In this document: positions 24,784 to 37,153 of the stretch, piece after piece
How the letters are laid out: the number at the start of each line of letters is the position of its first letter
Position numbering within the stretch: the stretch's first letter is position 1
From: Acidimicrobiaceae bacterium
GTDB taxonomy: Bacteria; Actinomycetota; Acidimicrobiia; Acidimicrobiales; RAAP-2
Direction: 5' to 3'
Assembly: GCA_003132165.1 (NCBI GenBank)
Contig: PKWW01000071.1
Location: 1-64,000, forward strand
DNA: 64,000 nucleotides
Program-made: the position numbers and the translations under genes
The notes under the pieces: model-generated
The model's input: the letters and a program-made list of their open reading frames with translations, nothing else
Told to the model about the DNA's origin: nothing
Databases searched by the model: none

Positions 24784-25943
24784 CCCCGCTTTACTATTTC
24801 GATCACGCCGCGTCCGCACCGCGTCGCGACGAGGTCGCCGCGGCGATGGAGCCGTGGATGAGCGGCGTCGTGGGCAATCCCTCGGGTAGCCACCGGGCCG
24901 CACGCGCGGCGCGGCGTGCGGTCGAAGAGGCCCGTGACGTCGTGGCCGAGTTCGTGGGCGCGAAGCCGGGCGACGTCATCTTCACCGGTGGCGGCACGGA
25001 ATCGTGTCACTTGGCCATCGCGGGAGTAACGAACGTGTACCGCCGTGCACACGAGTCGAGCGTTATCGTGATCTCGAAGATCGAGCACCACGCGGTGATC
25101 GACGCCGCCGAGAAGATGGCGCGCGACTTTGATGACGTCACCGTTCGCTACGTCGACGTCGACGCGGAAGGCGTCCTTGACCTGGAGTCGCTCCAATCGA
25201 AACTCGGCACTGACGTCGCCATCGTGAGTGTGATGGCGGCGAACAACGAGACCGGCGTGCGTCAACCCCTGGACGGCGTGAGCGCTCTCGCCAAGGCCGT
25301 CCCCGAGGGTGTCACCGTGCACACCGATGCGGTCGCCGCAGCGCCGTGGCTGTACCTGCCAACGGTAACGGCGACTAGTGACCTGATCTCGATCTGCGCG
25401 CACAAAATCGGCGGCCCGGTGAACAGTGGAGCACTCATCGTGCGCAACGGCATCGCCATCGACGCGGTGGTGCCCGGGGGAGGCCAGGAACGTGGTCGTC
25501 GCGGTGGCACCGTCGACGTCGCGGCCTGCGTGGGACTCGCCGAGGCGGCACGTCTCACTGGTGAGGAACTCGCCGACACGAATTATCGGATAATTGATCT
25601 CCAGCACAAGTTGATGGCGGCCTTGAGTTTCCTGCCGGGTTGTGAAATCACGGCACCGGGTGCCAGCAAGGTACCCGGCACCGTGCACGTGACATTCGAG
25701 GGGATCGCCAGCGACGAATTACTCTTTCTGCTCGACCAGGAGGGCGTCTGCGCGTCAGCGGCGTCGAGTTGCTCGAGCGGGGCGGCGGTTGCGAGCCACG
25801 TCCTCGCGGCCATGGGAATGGACCCCGAGCGGGCGAAAGGGTCCCTGCGGCTGAGTATGGGCCCCGAGACGACGGCCCAGGAGGTCGACGATCTCATAAG
25901 GATCCTGTCGTCCGTGGTCTACCGCCTGCGCGACGGGGCATAG
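24780..25943 (+). CDS. Cysteine desulfurase (NifS/IscS-like)
   Basis: A 387-residue class V PLP enzyme that takes sulfur from cysteine as an enzyme-bound persulfide. The PLP Lys is Lys209 in CAHKIGGPVNSG. The persulfide Cys is Cys331 in ASAASSCSSGAA, in the long flexible loop of the IscS group. The usual YFDHAASAP start and SSVIVISKIEHHAV strand are present. It lies 29 nt before mnmA, so its main job is probably to feed sulfur for tRNA thiolation; no iscU, iscR or suf genes are in the window. Confidence 0.9.
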   Translation: MTPLYYFDHAASAPRRDEVAAAMEPWMSGVVGNPSGSHRAARAARRAVEEARDVVAEFVGAKPGDVIFTGGGTESCHLAIAGVTNVYRRAHESSVIVISKIEHHAVIDAAEKMARDFDDVTVRYVDVDAEGVLDLESLQSKLGTDVAIVSVMAANNETGVRQPLDGVSALAKAVPEGVTVHTDAVAAAPWLYLPTVTATSDLISICAHKIGGPVNSGALIVRNGIAIDAVVPGGGQERGRRGGTVDVAACVGLAEAARLTGEELADTNYRIIDLQHKLMAALSFLPGCEITAPGASKVPGTVHVTFEGIASDELLFLLDQEGVCASAASSCSSGAAVASHVLAAMGMDPERAKGSLRLSMGPETTAQEVDDLIRILSSVVYRLRDGA

Positions 25944-25972
25944 ACGTCGCATCGGGCTGGCAGACTGGGACG

Positions 25973-29064
<3,092 letters not shown>

Positions 29065-29090
29065 AGCGTTCACTAGGGTTAGAGGCGCTC

Positions 29091-30965
29091 ATGGTGTTAC
29101 CTACTTTTCCCCCCGGACACGACCTCGCTGGTAGGTATCGCATCATTGAACTCCTCGGCGTAGGCAACACCGCCGAGGTCTACAGCGCCGAGGACCTCTC
29201 GCTCAGCCGGACGGTCATCGTCAAAGTCCTGTTGCCGACACTCGCCCAGCACGAAGAGGTGCGCCGAGCGTTTCGTGACCACATCGTTCGTGCCGCCACC
29301 CTGAGCCACCCCCATCTCGCGAGGGTTTTTGACGGGGGCCAGGAGTCGGGCGCAATCTTCATGATCACCGAGTACCTGAGCGGCGGGTCACTCGAAGACG
29401 TATTGGCGGCGGGACGGACCCTTGAGATCGACGACGTGGCCCGCCTGGGTCGTGACGTGGCGGGCGCCCTCGCATACGTGCACATGAACGGCTTCGTCCA
29501 CGGCGAGCTCTCACCGAGCAAGTTGCTCTTCGACGACGAGGGACGCGTGCGCGTCAGTGATATTGCGCTCGCGGGCCTTGGGTTGAATTTCCGCGAGCAC
29601 TTGACGCTCGATGACGTGCGCTACATGAGTCCCGAGCAGGCGGTGGGTGAGCGTGCGGGGGCCGAGTCCGACGTCTACGCCCTCGCGCTCATTCTCTTCG
29701 AAGCCGCGACCGGTACCGCCGCTTTCGACGGCATGACGCCCGAGTCGATGCTGCGTTCGCGCATCAATGCACCGTTGCCTGTACGGGTGGAACTCGGCAC
29801 GCTCGACATGTTGCTGGCCCAGGCTGCGGTCTCGGACCCCCGTCTTCGCCTCAATGCTGAACAGTTCGCCAGCCGCCTGAGCGCGGTCGTAAGCGACTCG
29901 GCACCGCTCGTCGTGCGCAGTCGGCAGGGCGACGTGCCGCTGCTCGCCCAGTTCACGCCCTCCGAGCCACGGACGTCAATTGGATTTCGGCCGCCGTCGC
30001 CGGAGCAGGTCGTGGGTTCGCGAGCAGTCCAATCTGGCCCCGACGCTCAGTATTCTTCCGCCGAAACGCCCGGGGGTACCGCTCGCGACCGTCCACGAGG
30101 TTTTGAAGCGGCGCGCAGGTCTTCACCACGGGGCTTTGATGCCCTGCCGCCGAGTCGACCAACTCGTGGGCGACGACTCGCATTCTCTCTGGCCGCGGTC
30201 TTGATCGTGCTCGCAGCAGTGGGTGCTGGAGCCGCGTGGAAACTCGGCTATCTGAGTACCAAGCACACTGTGCCCCAACTCGTCGACCTCACCTACAAGC
30301 AAGCCTCCGAACAGCTCACCGGTGACGGCTTCACGGTGACCATTGGCAAGGAAGTGAGTTCGGCGACGGTGCCAGCGCACAAGATCGTCGCCCAAACCCC
30401 CGCACCGGGAACGGTGTCAAAGTCGGGGCTCGTGATCGTCGTCACCGTATCGAGCGGACCCGTGCTGGTCACATTGCCAACGAATCTGATCGGTGCGACG
30501 TGCGCCACCGCGACCGCGAAACTGCAGGCCTTGAAGATCGGGGCTCAGTGCCCGTCGACGAGCGCGATCAGGAGCACCCGGACCGCCACCGGCCTCGTCG
30601 CCGAAGTGCTCTACCGCAACACCAGGAATCCACTCGCGGTGCCGGCGCATTCAACGGTGATCCTGGCCCTCAGTTCGGGTCCCGGTCCGGCGTCGTCGAC
30701 GACTACGACTACGACTGCGTCGGTTACCACGCCGTCCACGTCAACGACCACGACCACGGTCGCCGGTGAAGGTCTGCGGGCCATGCCAAACGTCGCAGGA
30801 ATGACCCGGGCTCAGGTGAACACCGCGCTGCATAACGCCGGCCTCTACTACTCCACCAGGGGTCCGGGGGCTGATTCGCCCACATGGACGACGGTCGTGT
30901 CGTCGGTGCCGGCTGCCGGCACCATGGTGAAGTGGCATTCCAACGTCATCTTGAACGTCAGATGA
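29091..30965 (+). CDS. PASTA-domain Ser/Thr protein kinase homologue, probable pseudokinase
   Basis: A 624-residue membrane protein with an N-terminal kinase-like domain (about 15-265), a Pro/Arg-rich linker, one membrane helix (362-384) and three extracellular PASTA repeats (about 393-457, 459-528, 563-624). The last two repeats are separated by a Thr-rich linker. PknB-type kinases with this layout sense muropeptides and lipid II. Here the ATP Lys45 remains, but the catalytic HRDLKPxN loop reads HGELSPSKLL (137-146), so Asp is Glu139 and the Lys and Asn are lost, and DFG reads SDIALAG (Asp157 kept, Phe and Gly lost). The YMSPEQ segment is normal. This predicts little or no kinase activity, as in the pseudokinase part of mycobacterial MviN. 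ATG 29091 is close behind TAGGGT (29074-29079). The stop overlaps the next gene as ATGA. Confidence 0.88.
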   Translation: MVLPTFPPGHDLAGRYRIIELLGVGNTAEVYSAEDLSLSRTVIVKVLLPTLAQHEEVRRAFRDHIVRAATLSHPHLARVFDGGQESGAIFMITEYLSGGSLEDVLAAGRTLEIDDVARLGRDVAGALAYVHMNGFVHGELSPSKLLFDDEGRVRVSDIALAGLGLNFREHLTLDDVRYMSPEQAVGERAGAESDVYALALILFEAATGTAAFDGMTPESMLRSRINAPLPVRVELGTLDMLLAQAAVSDPRLRLNAEQFASRLSAVVSDSAPLVVRSRQGDVPLLAQFTPSEPRTSIGFRPPSPEQVVGSRAVQSGPDAQYSSAETPGGTARDRPRGFEAARRSSPRGFDALPPSRPTRGRRLAFSLAAVLIVLAAVGAGAAWKLGYLSTKHTVPQLVDLTYKQASEQLTGDGFTVTIGKEVSSATVPAHKIVAQTPAPGTVSKSGLVIVVTVSSGPVLVTLPTNLIGATCATATAKLQALKIGAQCPSTSAIRSTRTATGLVAEVLYRNTRNPLAVPAHSTVILALSSGPGPASSTTTTTTASVTTPSTSTTTTTVAGEGLRAMPNVAGMTRAQVNTALHNAGLYYSTRGPGADSPTWTTVVSSVPAAGTMVKWHSNVILNVR

Positions 30966-31252
30966 GCGGGCACTGCGATCTCTGTGAGGCCGCGGTAATC
31001 ACGAAGCGGCACTACGAGGACGCGATCTGCTGGATCGCCGACTGCGAGATCTGCCAGGTACCGATGGTGGTCTGGCGTGAGCACAATCCGACGCCGCCCG
31101 ACCTCGTGAAGCACGAACTTCATGAACGCCTCGGCGAAGTCGCCGACGAAGCTCTCGGCGAGGGCAACTGGACAATTGACGATCACATGCGCAATATCCC
31201 CGATCACTACCACGCTCACGCGCGCCGTCCGTACTTCTGGGGCCGCCCGTAG
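30962..31252 (+). CDS. Small Cys/His-rich protein, possibly zinc-binding
   Basis: A 96-residue cytoplasmic protein with CDLCE at residues 5-9 and a second pair, CEICQ, near residue 30, which could form a CxxC/CxxC metal site. A His-rich tail (DHYHAHARRPYFWG) follows. I cannot name the family with certainty. The ATG at 30962 overlaps the stop of the PASTA pseudokinase gene, so the two are translationally coupled. A regulatory or partner role with that protein is possible but only inferred from coupling. Confidence 0.65.
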   Translation: MSGHCDLCEAAVITKRHYEDAICWIADCEICQVPMVVWREHNPTPPDLVKHELHERLGEVADEALGEGNWTIDDHMRNIPDHYHAHARRPYFWGRP

Positions 31253-31313
31253 GGCAGTTCGAAACTCGAATCGTCGTTACAATCGGGACACGACATTTTT
31301 TGGGGGAATCATC

Positions 31314-31532
31314 GTGGGAGTTCTTGACGGCCGTGTGGCTATCAGCACCGGTGCTGGTCGAGGCAGGGGCCGCGAGCACGCTCTGCTCATGACCGTTGAA
31401 GACTCGCAAGTCGTCAGCGACCTCGGCGGTACGCTGGCGATGGAGCAGTTTGATGTGACCGAGACGCGGAAGAATGACGATCGTTGGCGAGTCACCGAGT
31501 TGGCTGCGAAGTTGCCGACTTTGTTGCAGTGA
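31314..31532 (+). pseudogene. Short-chain dehydrogenase N-terminal remnant (72 aa)
   Basis: A 72-codon frame whose first 43 residues are clearly the start of a short-chain dehydrogenase: GVLDGRVAISTGAGRGRGRE with the TGxxxGxG nucleotide loop, then VVSDLGG where intact relatives have VVVNDLGG. The rest of the enzyme (active-site Tyr/Lys and C-terminus) is gone and the tail is unrelated. It keeps a good ribosome site (GGGGGA at 31302-31307) and a possible -10, TACAAT (31278-31283). Its TGA overlaps the GTG of the MFS gene as GTGA. So it may survive as a translated leader for the exporter rather than as an enzyme. Confidence 0.7.
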
Positions 31533-33139
31533 CCGAGCCCAACTCACCAGCGCATCTGGACCGCGAGGACCCCGAGGGTCTCCTCAATGCCCGCACCGAC
31601 CCGGGCGGGGCGGCGCTCGGCACGATGGGCAGCGAGGCCGGGAGCGACCTCAACTGGATAATGATGCTGCGCGAGCGGGTCCAAACCCGTGCCGCCGGAT
31701 CCAGCCGCTACCGGTGGTGGGTGCTTTGCACCCTGCTCGCGGGACTACTCGCGCTCAACTTCACGTTCACGATCTTCACGGTCGACTTGAGCACAGTTGC
31801 GGTGCAGCTACATACCAACGTCACGGTGCTGTCGTGGACCATGGTCGGCCCGCTGCTCGCGTACGGACTCGCGGCGCCAATCCTCGGAAAGACCGGCGAT
31901 ATCTTCGGTCACCGTCGCCTGTACCTCTTCGGTCTCCTGGGCGCCGCGGTGTCGGCGATCCTTACGGCCCTTTCGCACAACGTTGACATGTTGCTCTTCG
32001 CGCGCGCCCTCGACGGTGTCCAGGGCGCCGCGACCGGCACGGCGTCGGGTGCCTTGATCAACATGGTCTTCAGCCCCCAGGAAAGGGTGAAGGCCCTTGG
32101 ATGGTGGTCGCTCATCGGCGCGGGTGGTCCGGTCATTGGGGTCTCGCTCGGCGCGCCGATCATCGCCGTCTACGGGTGGCGCGCCCTTTTCTGGTTCCAG
32201 TTGATTCTCATCATGACCGCCTTCGTGGTCGTTGTGATCATCCTTCCGAGGAACAGCGGTTTCGATCACGAGGGTGCCGAGGCCAAGGCCGAGGCCCGTC
32301 GACAATTCCGCCGGATGGACTGGCTCGGTAGCTGGTCGCTCTCGTTCGCCGTGGGATTTCTCATGTTCGGTCTTTCAATCGGCGAGACGTGGGGCTGGAC
32401 TAACTACCGCACTCTCGGATGCTTCGTGCTGACGGTGCTGATGACTATGTCGTTCGTCTATCGGTTGCGACGCGCCGAGTACCCGCTCATCCCGCCCCAC
32501 TACTTCCGCCGTCGGAATTTCGTGATGCCCATGGTGCTGCGAGCCTGTTCGAACTTCGCGTACTTCGGCGCGTTCTTCCTCTTCCCGCTGCTGATGGAGA
32601 AAGGGTACGGCTACTCGGTGCGCGGCGTGGGCGCCATCTCCCTCTTTCGTCCCATCACCTTCTCCATCTGCTCACCAATCGCGGGCTACATCACGATGCG
32701 TATCGGCGAACGGGTCAGTGCCTTCGCCGGAGCCGCGTTCCTCACATCGTCGCTCGTGTTGTTCTCGTTCCTGCATCCGAGCACCAGTGCGTGGTTCATC
32801 GCCCTCGCCCTCGCCCTGTCTGGTCTGGGCATGGGCGTCGCGATGCCGGCTTCGAGTTCGGCGATGGCCAATGAGGTCAACCAGGATGAGTTTGGCGTGA
32901 TGTCCGCCGCGCAGATGCTCGCCGTCCAGGTGGGCGAGGTCGCCGGCATCGAGGTATTGGTGACGATCCGTCAGTACCTCGTGCGCCACGACAAACTCAG
33001 CCTGGCGAAACCCGGGCCCGCGCTGCTCAATACCTTCCATCTACCGTTCATGATCGGCGCCTGCGTCGCCGCCGGCGGGGTTGTGGCGGCCTTCTGCATG
33101 CGCGCGGTACCGCGCGAGCATCGGAAACGGAACGATTAG
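31529..33139 (+). CDS. DHA2-type MFS multidrug exporter
   Basis: A 536-residue, 14-helix transporter of the DHA2 drug:proton antiporter family. It shows TIFTVDLSTVAVQLHT after helix 1, the GKTGDIFGHRRLY loop between helices 2 and 3 (motif A), and the antiporter-type ARALDGVQGAATGTASGALI segment with IGAGGPVIGVSLGAPI (motif C region). The GTG start at 31529 was chosen over 31484 because it overlaps the upstream stop and leaves a normal cytoplasmic N-tail. The N-terminus is long (about 65 residues before helix 1). Confidence 0.85.
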   Translation: MTEPNSPAHLDREDPEGLLNARTDPGGAALGTMGSEAGSDLNWIMMLRERVQTRAAGSSRYRWWVLCTLLAGLLALNFTFTIFTVDLSTVAVQLHTNVTVLSWTMVGPLLAYGLAAPILGKTGDIFGHRRLYLFGLLGAAVSAILTALSHNVDMLLFARALDGVQGAATGTASGALINMVFSPQERVKALGWWSLIGAGGPVIGVSLGAPIIAVYGWRALFWFQLILIMTAFVVVVIILPRNSGFDHEGAEAKAEARRQFRRMDWLGSWSLSFAVGFLMFGLSIGETWGWTNYRTLGCFVLTVLMTMSFVYRLRRAEYPLIPPHYFRRRNFVMPMVLRACSNFAYFGAFFLFPLLMEKGYGYSVRGVGAISLFRPITFSICSPIAGYITMRIGERVSAFAGAAFLTSSLVLFSFLHPSTSAWFIALALALSGLGMGVAMPASSSAMANEVNQDEFGVMSAAQMLAVQVGEVAGIEVLVTIRQYLVRHDKLSLAKPGPALLNTFHLPFMIGACVAAGGVVAAFCMRAVPREHRKRND

Positions 33140-33162
33140 TTCTGCCGGTAGTCTTGAACCCT

Positions 33163-33918
33163 ATGACTACTGCGATTATGCCCGGATGTGAGTCGTTTTC
33201 AGCCGAGAAGGGTCCGCTGGGGGTCCTCGTCCTGCACGGGTTCACGGGTAACCCCGCGTCAATGCGGCCCCTCGCCGAGCGGGCCGCCAGCGCTGGCTAC
33301 AGCGTGGAGTTGCCGCGCCTGCCTGGACACGGCACCACCGTCGAGGACATGATGACCACGACCTGGACCGACTGGTCGGACGCGGCGCTGGCCTCCTATG
33401 ACGCTCTGCGCGCGCGTTGCGAGAAAGTGGCCGTCGTGGGACTTTCCATGGGCGGGGCACTCACCGCCTTCGTCGCTGAGAACCGCAAAGACGTCGCTGG
33501 TTGCGTGTTCATCAACCCCATGGTCAAGCCCCCCGTCGAGGAAATGGTCGACGGACTCCGGGCCCTGCTCGACGCAGGACTCGAGACCATTGACTCCATT
33601 GGCTCGGACATCAAGAAGGAGGGCTCGGTGGAAGCCTCTTACGACGCCACGCCGCTCGCCTGTGCCGCAAGTCTTTTCGAAGCGATCCAGACGGTGAACG
33701 CCGAACTGGCGAAGATCACCGCTCCCAGTCTCCTGCTCTCGAGCCGCGAAGACCATGTCGTCACCTCCGACAACGGCGATGACCTTGTTCGCAAGGCGAC
33801 CGGCCCCGTCGAGCGGGTCTGGCTCGAGGATTCGTACCACGTCGCGACCATGGACAACGACCAGGAACTCGTGGAGTCCAAGACGCTTATGTTCCTCGAC
33901 TCGGTTCTCAAATCATGA
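33163..33918 (+). CDS. Alpha/beta-hydrolase, carboxylesterase or monoacylglycerol lipase type
   Basis: A 251-residue serine hydrolase of the Est30/EstD-like carboxylesterase group. It has the oxyanion HGFTGNPASM, the nucleophile elbow VGLSMGG, the acid in SSREDHVVTSDNG and the catalytic His in EDSYHVATMDND. It hydrolyses short acyl esters or monoglycerides in homologues; the substrate here is unknown. ATG 33163 is 8 nt after TAGTCT (33149-33154). The stop overlaps gatC as ATGA, an odd but common kind of coupling to the amidotransferase genes. Confidence 0.88.
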   Translation: MTTAIMPGCESFSAEKGPLGVLVLHGFTGNPASMRPLAERAASAGYSVELPRLPGHGTTVEDMMTTTWTDWSDAALASYDALRARCEKVAVVGLSMGGALTAFVAENRKDVAGCVFINPMVKPPVEEMVDGLRALLDAGLETIDSIGSDIKKEGSVEASYDATPLACAASLFEAIQTVNAELAKITAPSLLLSSREDHVVTSDNGDDLVRKATGPVERVWLEDSYHVATMDNDQELVESKTLMFLDSVLKS

Positions 33919-34217
33919 CGTCGCCCCTTCGCCGCGAGGACGTCGCCCACGTCGCCAAATTGGCGCGTTTGTCGCTGAGCGACGCCGAACTGGACCAGTT
34001 CACCCTGCAGCTCGGCCAGATCCTCGAGCACGCGAACGATATGAGTTCGCTCGATCTAGAAGGTGTCATTCCCACCGCGCACCCCTTCGGACTGATCAAC
34101 GTCGTGCGCGACGACGTCGTGCGACCAAGTCTTGACCGCGATGAAGTGCTCGCAATGGCGCCCGACGCCGAAGATGGACGTTTTGCCGTTCCGCGAATCA
34201 TGGGAGAAGCACCGTGA
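33915..34217 (+). CDS. gatC: Glu/Asp-tRNA amidotransferase subunit C
   Basis: The 100-residue GatC, a long-helix protein that wraps GatA and GatB. The start LRREDVAHVAKLARLSLSDAEL and the end RDDVVRPSL...PRIM are typical. It overlaps the esterase stop and the gatA GTG by four bases each. Confidence 0.95.
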   Translation: MTSPLRREDVAHVAKLARLSLSDAELDQFTLQLGQILEHANDMSSLDLEGVIPTAHPFGLINVVRDDVVRPSLDRDEVLAMAPDAEDGRFAVPRIMGEAP

Positions 34218-35638
34218 AGACCGCTCACCAGATCGCCATCGACGTCCAGAGCGGTGCCGGCTCGGCCGAGAGCGAACTCGAGCGTACGCTCGGGGTCATC
34301 GCCGCGCGCAATGAGGAGCTCAATGTGTTTCTCCACGTCGACGAGGACGGCGCGCGCTCAGCGGCAGCCTCCATCGACGCGCGCGTTGCGAAGGGCGAGA
34401 ACGTCGGACCACTCGCCGGTGTACCCATCGCCATCAAGGACAACATGTGCCAGCGAGGCATTCCCACGACGTGCTCGTCGCGAATCCTCGAAGGCTGGCG
34501 TCCGCCCTACAGCGCGACGGTGATCGATCGGCTCCTCGCCGCCGGCGCCGTGCCCGTGGGCAAGACCAACCTCGACGAGTTCGCGATGGGCTCGTCCACG
34601 GAGACCTCCGCCTTCGGCGCGACACGCAATCCGCTCGACCCCACCCGCGTGCCGGGTGGCTCTTCGGGCGGCTCCGCGGCGGCGGTCGCCGCGGACATGA
34701 CCTCGATTGCGGTCGGCAGCGACACCGGGGGTTCCATCCGTCAGCCGGCCGCGCTGTGCGGTCTCGTTGGGATGAAGCCCTCGTACGGCCTGGTATCGCG
34801 CTACGGACTGATCGCGTTCGCGAGTTCGCTCGACCAGATCGGACCGTTCGCGAAGAACGTCATGGACGCGGCCATTCTGCTTGAGGCGATCGCGGGCCAC
34901 GACCCCATGGACTCCACGTCACTTCCCGAGCCGCCACCCTCGCTGGTCGCACACGTGAACGATGGCGTCGCTGGCAAACGCATCGCACTGGTGCGTGAAC
35001 TCGTCGATGGCGCCGACCCCGACGTCGTAGCGTCCGTGGAGCGCGCGGTCGAGGCTCTGAAGGACGCCGGCGCGACGATCGTGGAACTCTCGATTCCTGA
35101 GTTCCGCCTCGGCCTCAGCGCCTATTACCTGATCGCGCCCGCCGAGGCGTCGAGCAACCTCGCTCGTTACGACGGCGTGCGTTACGGACTTCGCGTCGAC
35201 GCCGATGACGTTGCGGCGATGAACGAAGCGACGCGCACTGCAGGCTTCGGCGCCGAAGTGAAGCGACGCATCATGCTCGGCACCTACGCACTGTCAGCGG
35301 GGTACTACGACGCCTACTACGGTCAGGCCCTGAAAGTTCGCACGCAGATGATCGAGGCGTTCAAACGTGCCTATCTGGATGTCGATCTGCTGATCGGCGC
35401 GACGACGCCGTCGGTGGCGTTCGAGTTCGGCTCGAAGACGAGCGATCCGATGGCGATGTACCTGTCGGACGTCTTTACGATTCCCACCAACCTCGCAGGC
35501 GACGCCGCAGTTTCAGTGCCCTTCGGCTCCGGTGAAGCGGACCTGCCGGTCGGGGTGCAGTTGCTGGGTCCCGGACGCAGCGAGGCGCAACTGTTTGCGG
35601 CCGCGCGGGTACTCGAGATTGCGGAGGGTCGCTCATGA
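34214..35638 (+). CDS. gatA: Glu/Asp-tRNA amidotransferase subunit A
   Basis: The 474-residue amidase subunit that releases ammonia from glutamine. The Ser-cisSer-Lys triad lies in AIKDNM (Lys, near residue 76), the GGSSGGSAAAVA box and the SDTGGSIRQPA nucleophile segment. It passes ammonia to GatB. The GTG start overlaps gatC. A full gatCAB set implies that Gln-tRNA-Gln (and perhaps Asn-tRNA-Asn) is made by the indirect, transamidation route. Confidence 0.97.
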   Translation: MKTAHQIAIDVQSGAGSAESELERTLGVIAARNEELNVFLHVDEDGARSAAASIDARVAKGENVGPLAGVPIAIKDNMCQRGIPTTCSSRILEGWRPPYSATVIDRLLAAGAVPVGKTNLDEFAMGSSTETSAFGATRNPLDPTRVPGGSSGGSAAAVAADMTSIAVGSDTGGSIRQPAALCGLVGMKPSYGLVSRYGLIAFASSLDQIGPFAKNVMDAAILLEAIAGHDPMDSTSLPEPPPSLVAHVNDGVAGKRIALVRELVDGADPDVVASVERAVEALKDAGATIVELSIPEFRLGLSAYYLIAPAEASSNLARYDGVRYGLRVDADDVAAMNEATRTAGFGAEVKRRIMLGTYALSAGYYDAYYGQALKVRTQMIEAFKRAYLDVDLLIGATTPSVAFEFGSKTSDPMAMYLSDVFTIPTNLAGDAAVSVPFGSGEADLPVGVQLLGPGRSEAQLFAAARVLEIAEGRS

Positions 35639-37062
35639 CATTGCCCGGTGAGTGGGAGATGGTCGTGGGTCTGGAGGTCCACACCGAACTGAAGACCGCG
35701 ACCAAGATGTTCTGCGGTTGCGCGAATCAGTTCGGCTCGGAACCGAACACGAACATCTGCCCGGTGTGCCTCGGTCTGCCCGGTTCCTTACCGGTGCTCA
35801 ACGAGCGTGCCGTCGAACTCGCGATGGCCATTGGCGTCGCGTTGCACTGTCGCATTGCTTCTTCGACGTTCCACCGCAAGAATTATTTTTACCCCGACAT
35901 GCCCAAGGACTTCCAGATCACCCAGTACGACCTGCCGATCAACTCCGGCGGGTATCTGGACCTGCCCGACGGTAGCCACGTCTCGATCGAGCGTGCGCAC
36001 CTCGAAGAGGACACCGGCAAGTCGACGCACCTCGGCGGCACCGGACGCATCCACGGTGCCGACCGATCGCTCGTTGACTACAACCGCTCGGGCGTCCCGC
36101 TCGTGGAGATCGTGTCGGCACCCGACATCCGTTCGTCCGCCCACGCCCGCGCGTACGCCGCCGAATTGCGCGGCATTCTGATTGCGACCGGAGCATCCGA
36201 TGGTCGCATGGAAGAGGGCTCCATGCGAATCGACGCCAACGTCTCGGTGCGAAAGCCCAACGCGCCCTTCGGCACCCGTTGCGAGATTAAGAACCTGAAC
36301 TCGCTGCGTAGTCTCCACCGTGCGATCGACTACGAGGCCCTTCGCCAGATCGACGTGATCGAAGACGGCGGGACCATTCGCCAGGAGACGCGACACTGGG
36401 ACGAGATCTTCGGCGAGACCTCCACGATGCGCACGAAGGAAGAGGCAGAGGACTACCGCTACTTCCGAGAGCCCGACCTCGTCGACCTTGATCCGAACCA
36501 GGCGTGGCAGGACCGAGTTCGCAATGGTCTGCCACCAATGCCCGCAGAGCGACGCCAGAAGTTGACGGCCCGTCTGAGCGAGCCCTCTCAGGCGCAACTC
36601 GAAGCGGTGGAGGTTGTCATCGATCTCGGCCTTGAGAACTTCGTGAACGCCGCGATTGACGCAGGCGTCGAACCAGCGCTGGCCGTCGCACGCGCCGCGA
36701 ACGAACTCGCCGCGGGCATCGAGATGACGCCGAACCTCGCCCCCGAAGCCTTTAGTGCGACCGTGCTCATGGAGCAGGGCGGCGCATTGTCGGCAACCCA
36801 GTCAAAGACCGTGCTCGGTGAACTGCTCGCGAGCGGGGGAGACCCGAAGTCGATCGCCAAGGCCAAGGGATTCGAGCAGTTGTCCTCGGACTCACTGGGC
36901 TCGACCGTCGCAGAACTTATCGAGCAGAACCCCGACGAGTGGGCGCGTTACCGCGAAGGTGACGAGAAGCTGGCCCAGTTCTTCATTGGCCAGGTCATGA
37001 AATTGACCAAGGGGCAAGCGAACGGCAAAGCGGTCATCGCCGAATTGCAGGCCCGTCGCTGA
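35635..37062 (+). CDS. gatB: Glu/Asp-tRNA amidotransferase subunit B
   Basis: The 475-residue tRNA-binding kinase subunit that activates misacylated Glu- or Asp-tRNA and adds ammonia. It has the GLEVHTELKT start, the Cys cluster (MFCGCANQF...NICPVCLGLPG), the KNYFYPDMPKDFQITQYD signature and the C-terminal YqeY/tail domain. ATG overlaps the gatA stop (ATGA). About 90 nt without a recognised feature follow. Confidence 0.97.
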   Translation: MTLPGEWEMVVGLEVHTELKTATKMFCGCANQFGSEPNTNICPVCLGLPGSLPVLNERAVELAMAIGVALHCRIASSTFHRKNYFYPDMPKDFQITQYDLPINSGGYLDLPDGSHVSIERAHLEEDTGKSTHLGGTGRIHGADRSLVDYNRSGVPLVEIVSAPDIRSSAHARAYAAELRGILIATGASDGRMEEGSMRIDANVSVRKPNAPFGTRCEIKNLNSLRSLHRAIDYEALRQIDVIEDGGTIRQETRHWDEIFGETSTMRTKEEAEDYRYFREPDLVDLDPNQAWQDRVRNGLPPMPAERRQKLTARLSEPSQAQLEAVEVVIDLGLENFVNAAIDAGVEPALAVARAANELAAGIEMTPNLAPEAFSATVLMEQGGALSATQSKTVLGELLASGGDPKSIAKAKGFEQLSSDSLGSTVAELIEQNPDEWARYREGDEKLAQFFIGQVMKLTKGQANGKAVIAELQARR

Positions 37063-37153
37063 TCACTGCGTTTGGTGTGATTGAGGCTCGTGGAGATCAC
37101 CTGGCTCGGGCAAATCGAAGGCGAGTCGTCGGAAGCTCAACGCGTGACGGGTG

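Noticed and set aside
29091..29965. Active serine/threonine kinase assignment
   Set aside because: HRD, the DLKPxN Lys/Asn and DFG are all substituted (HGE, SPSK, SDI), so I call it a probable pseudokinase.
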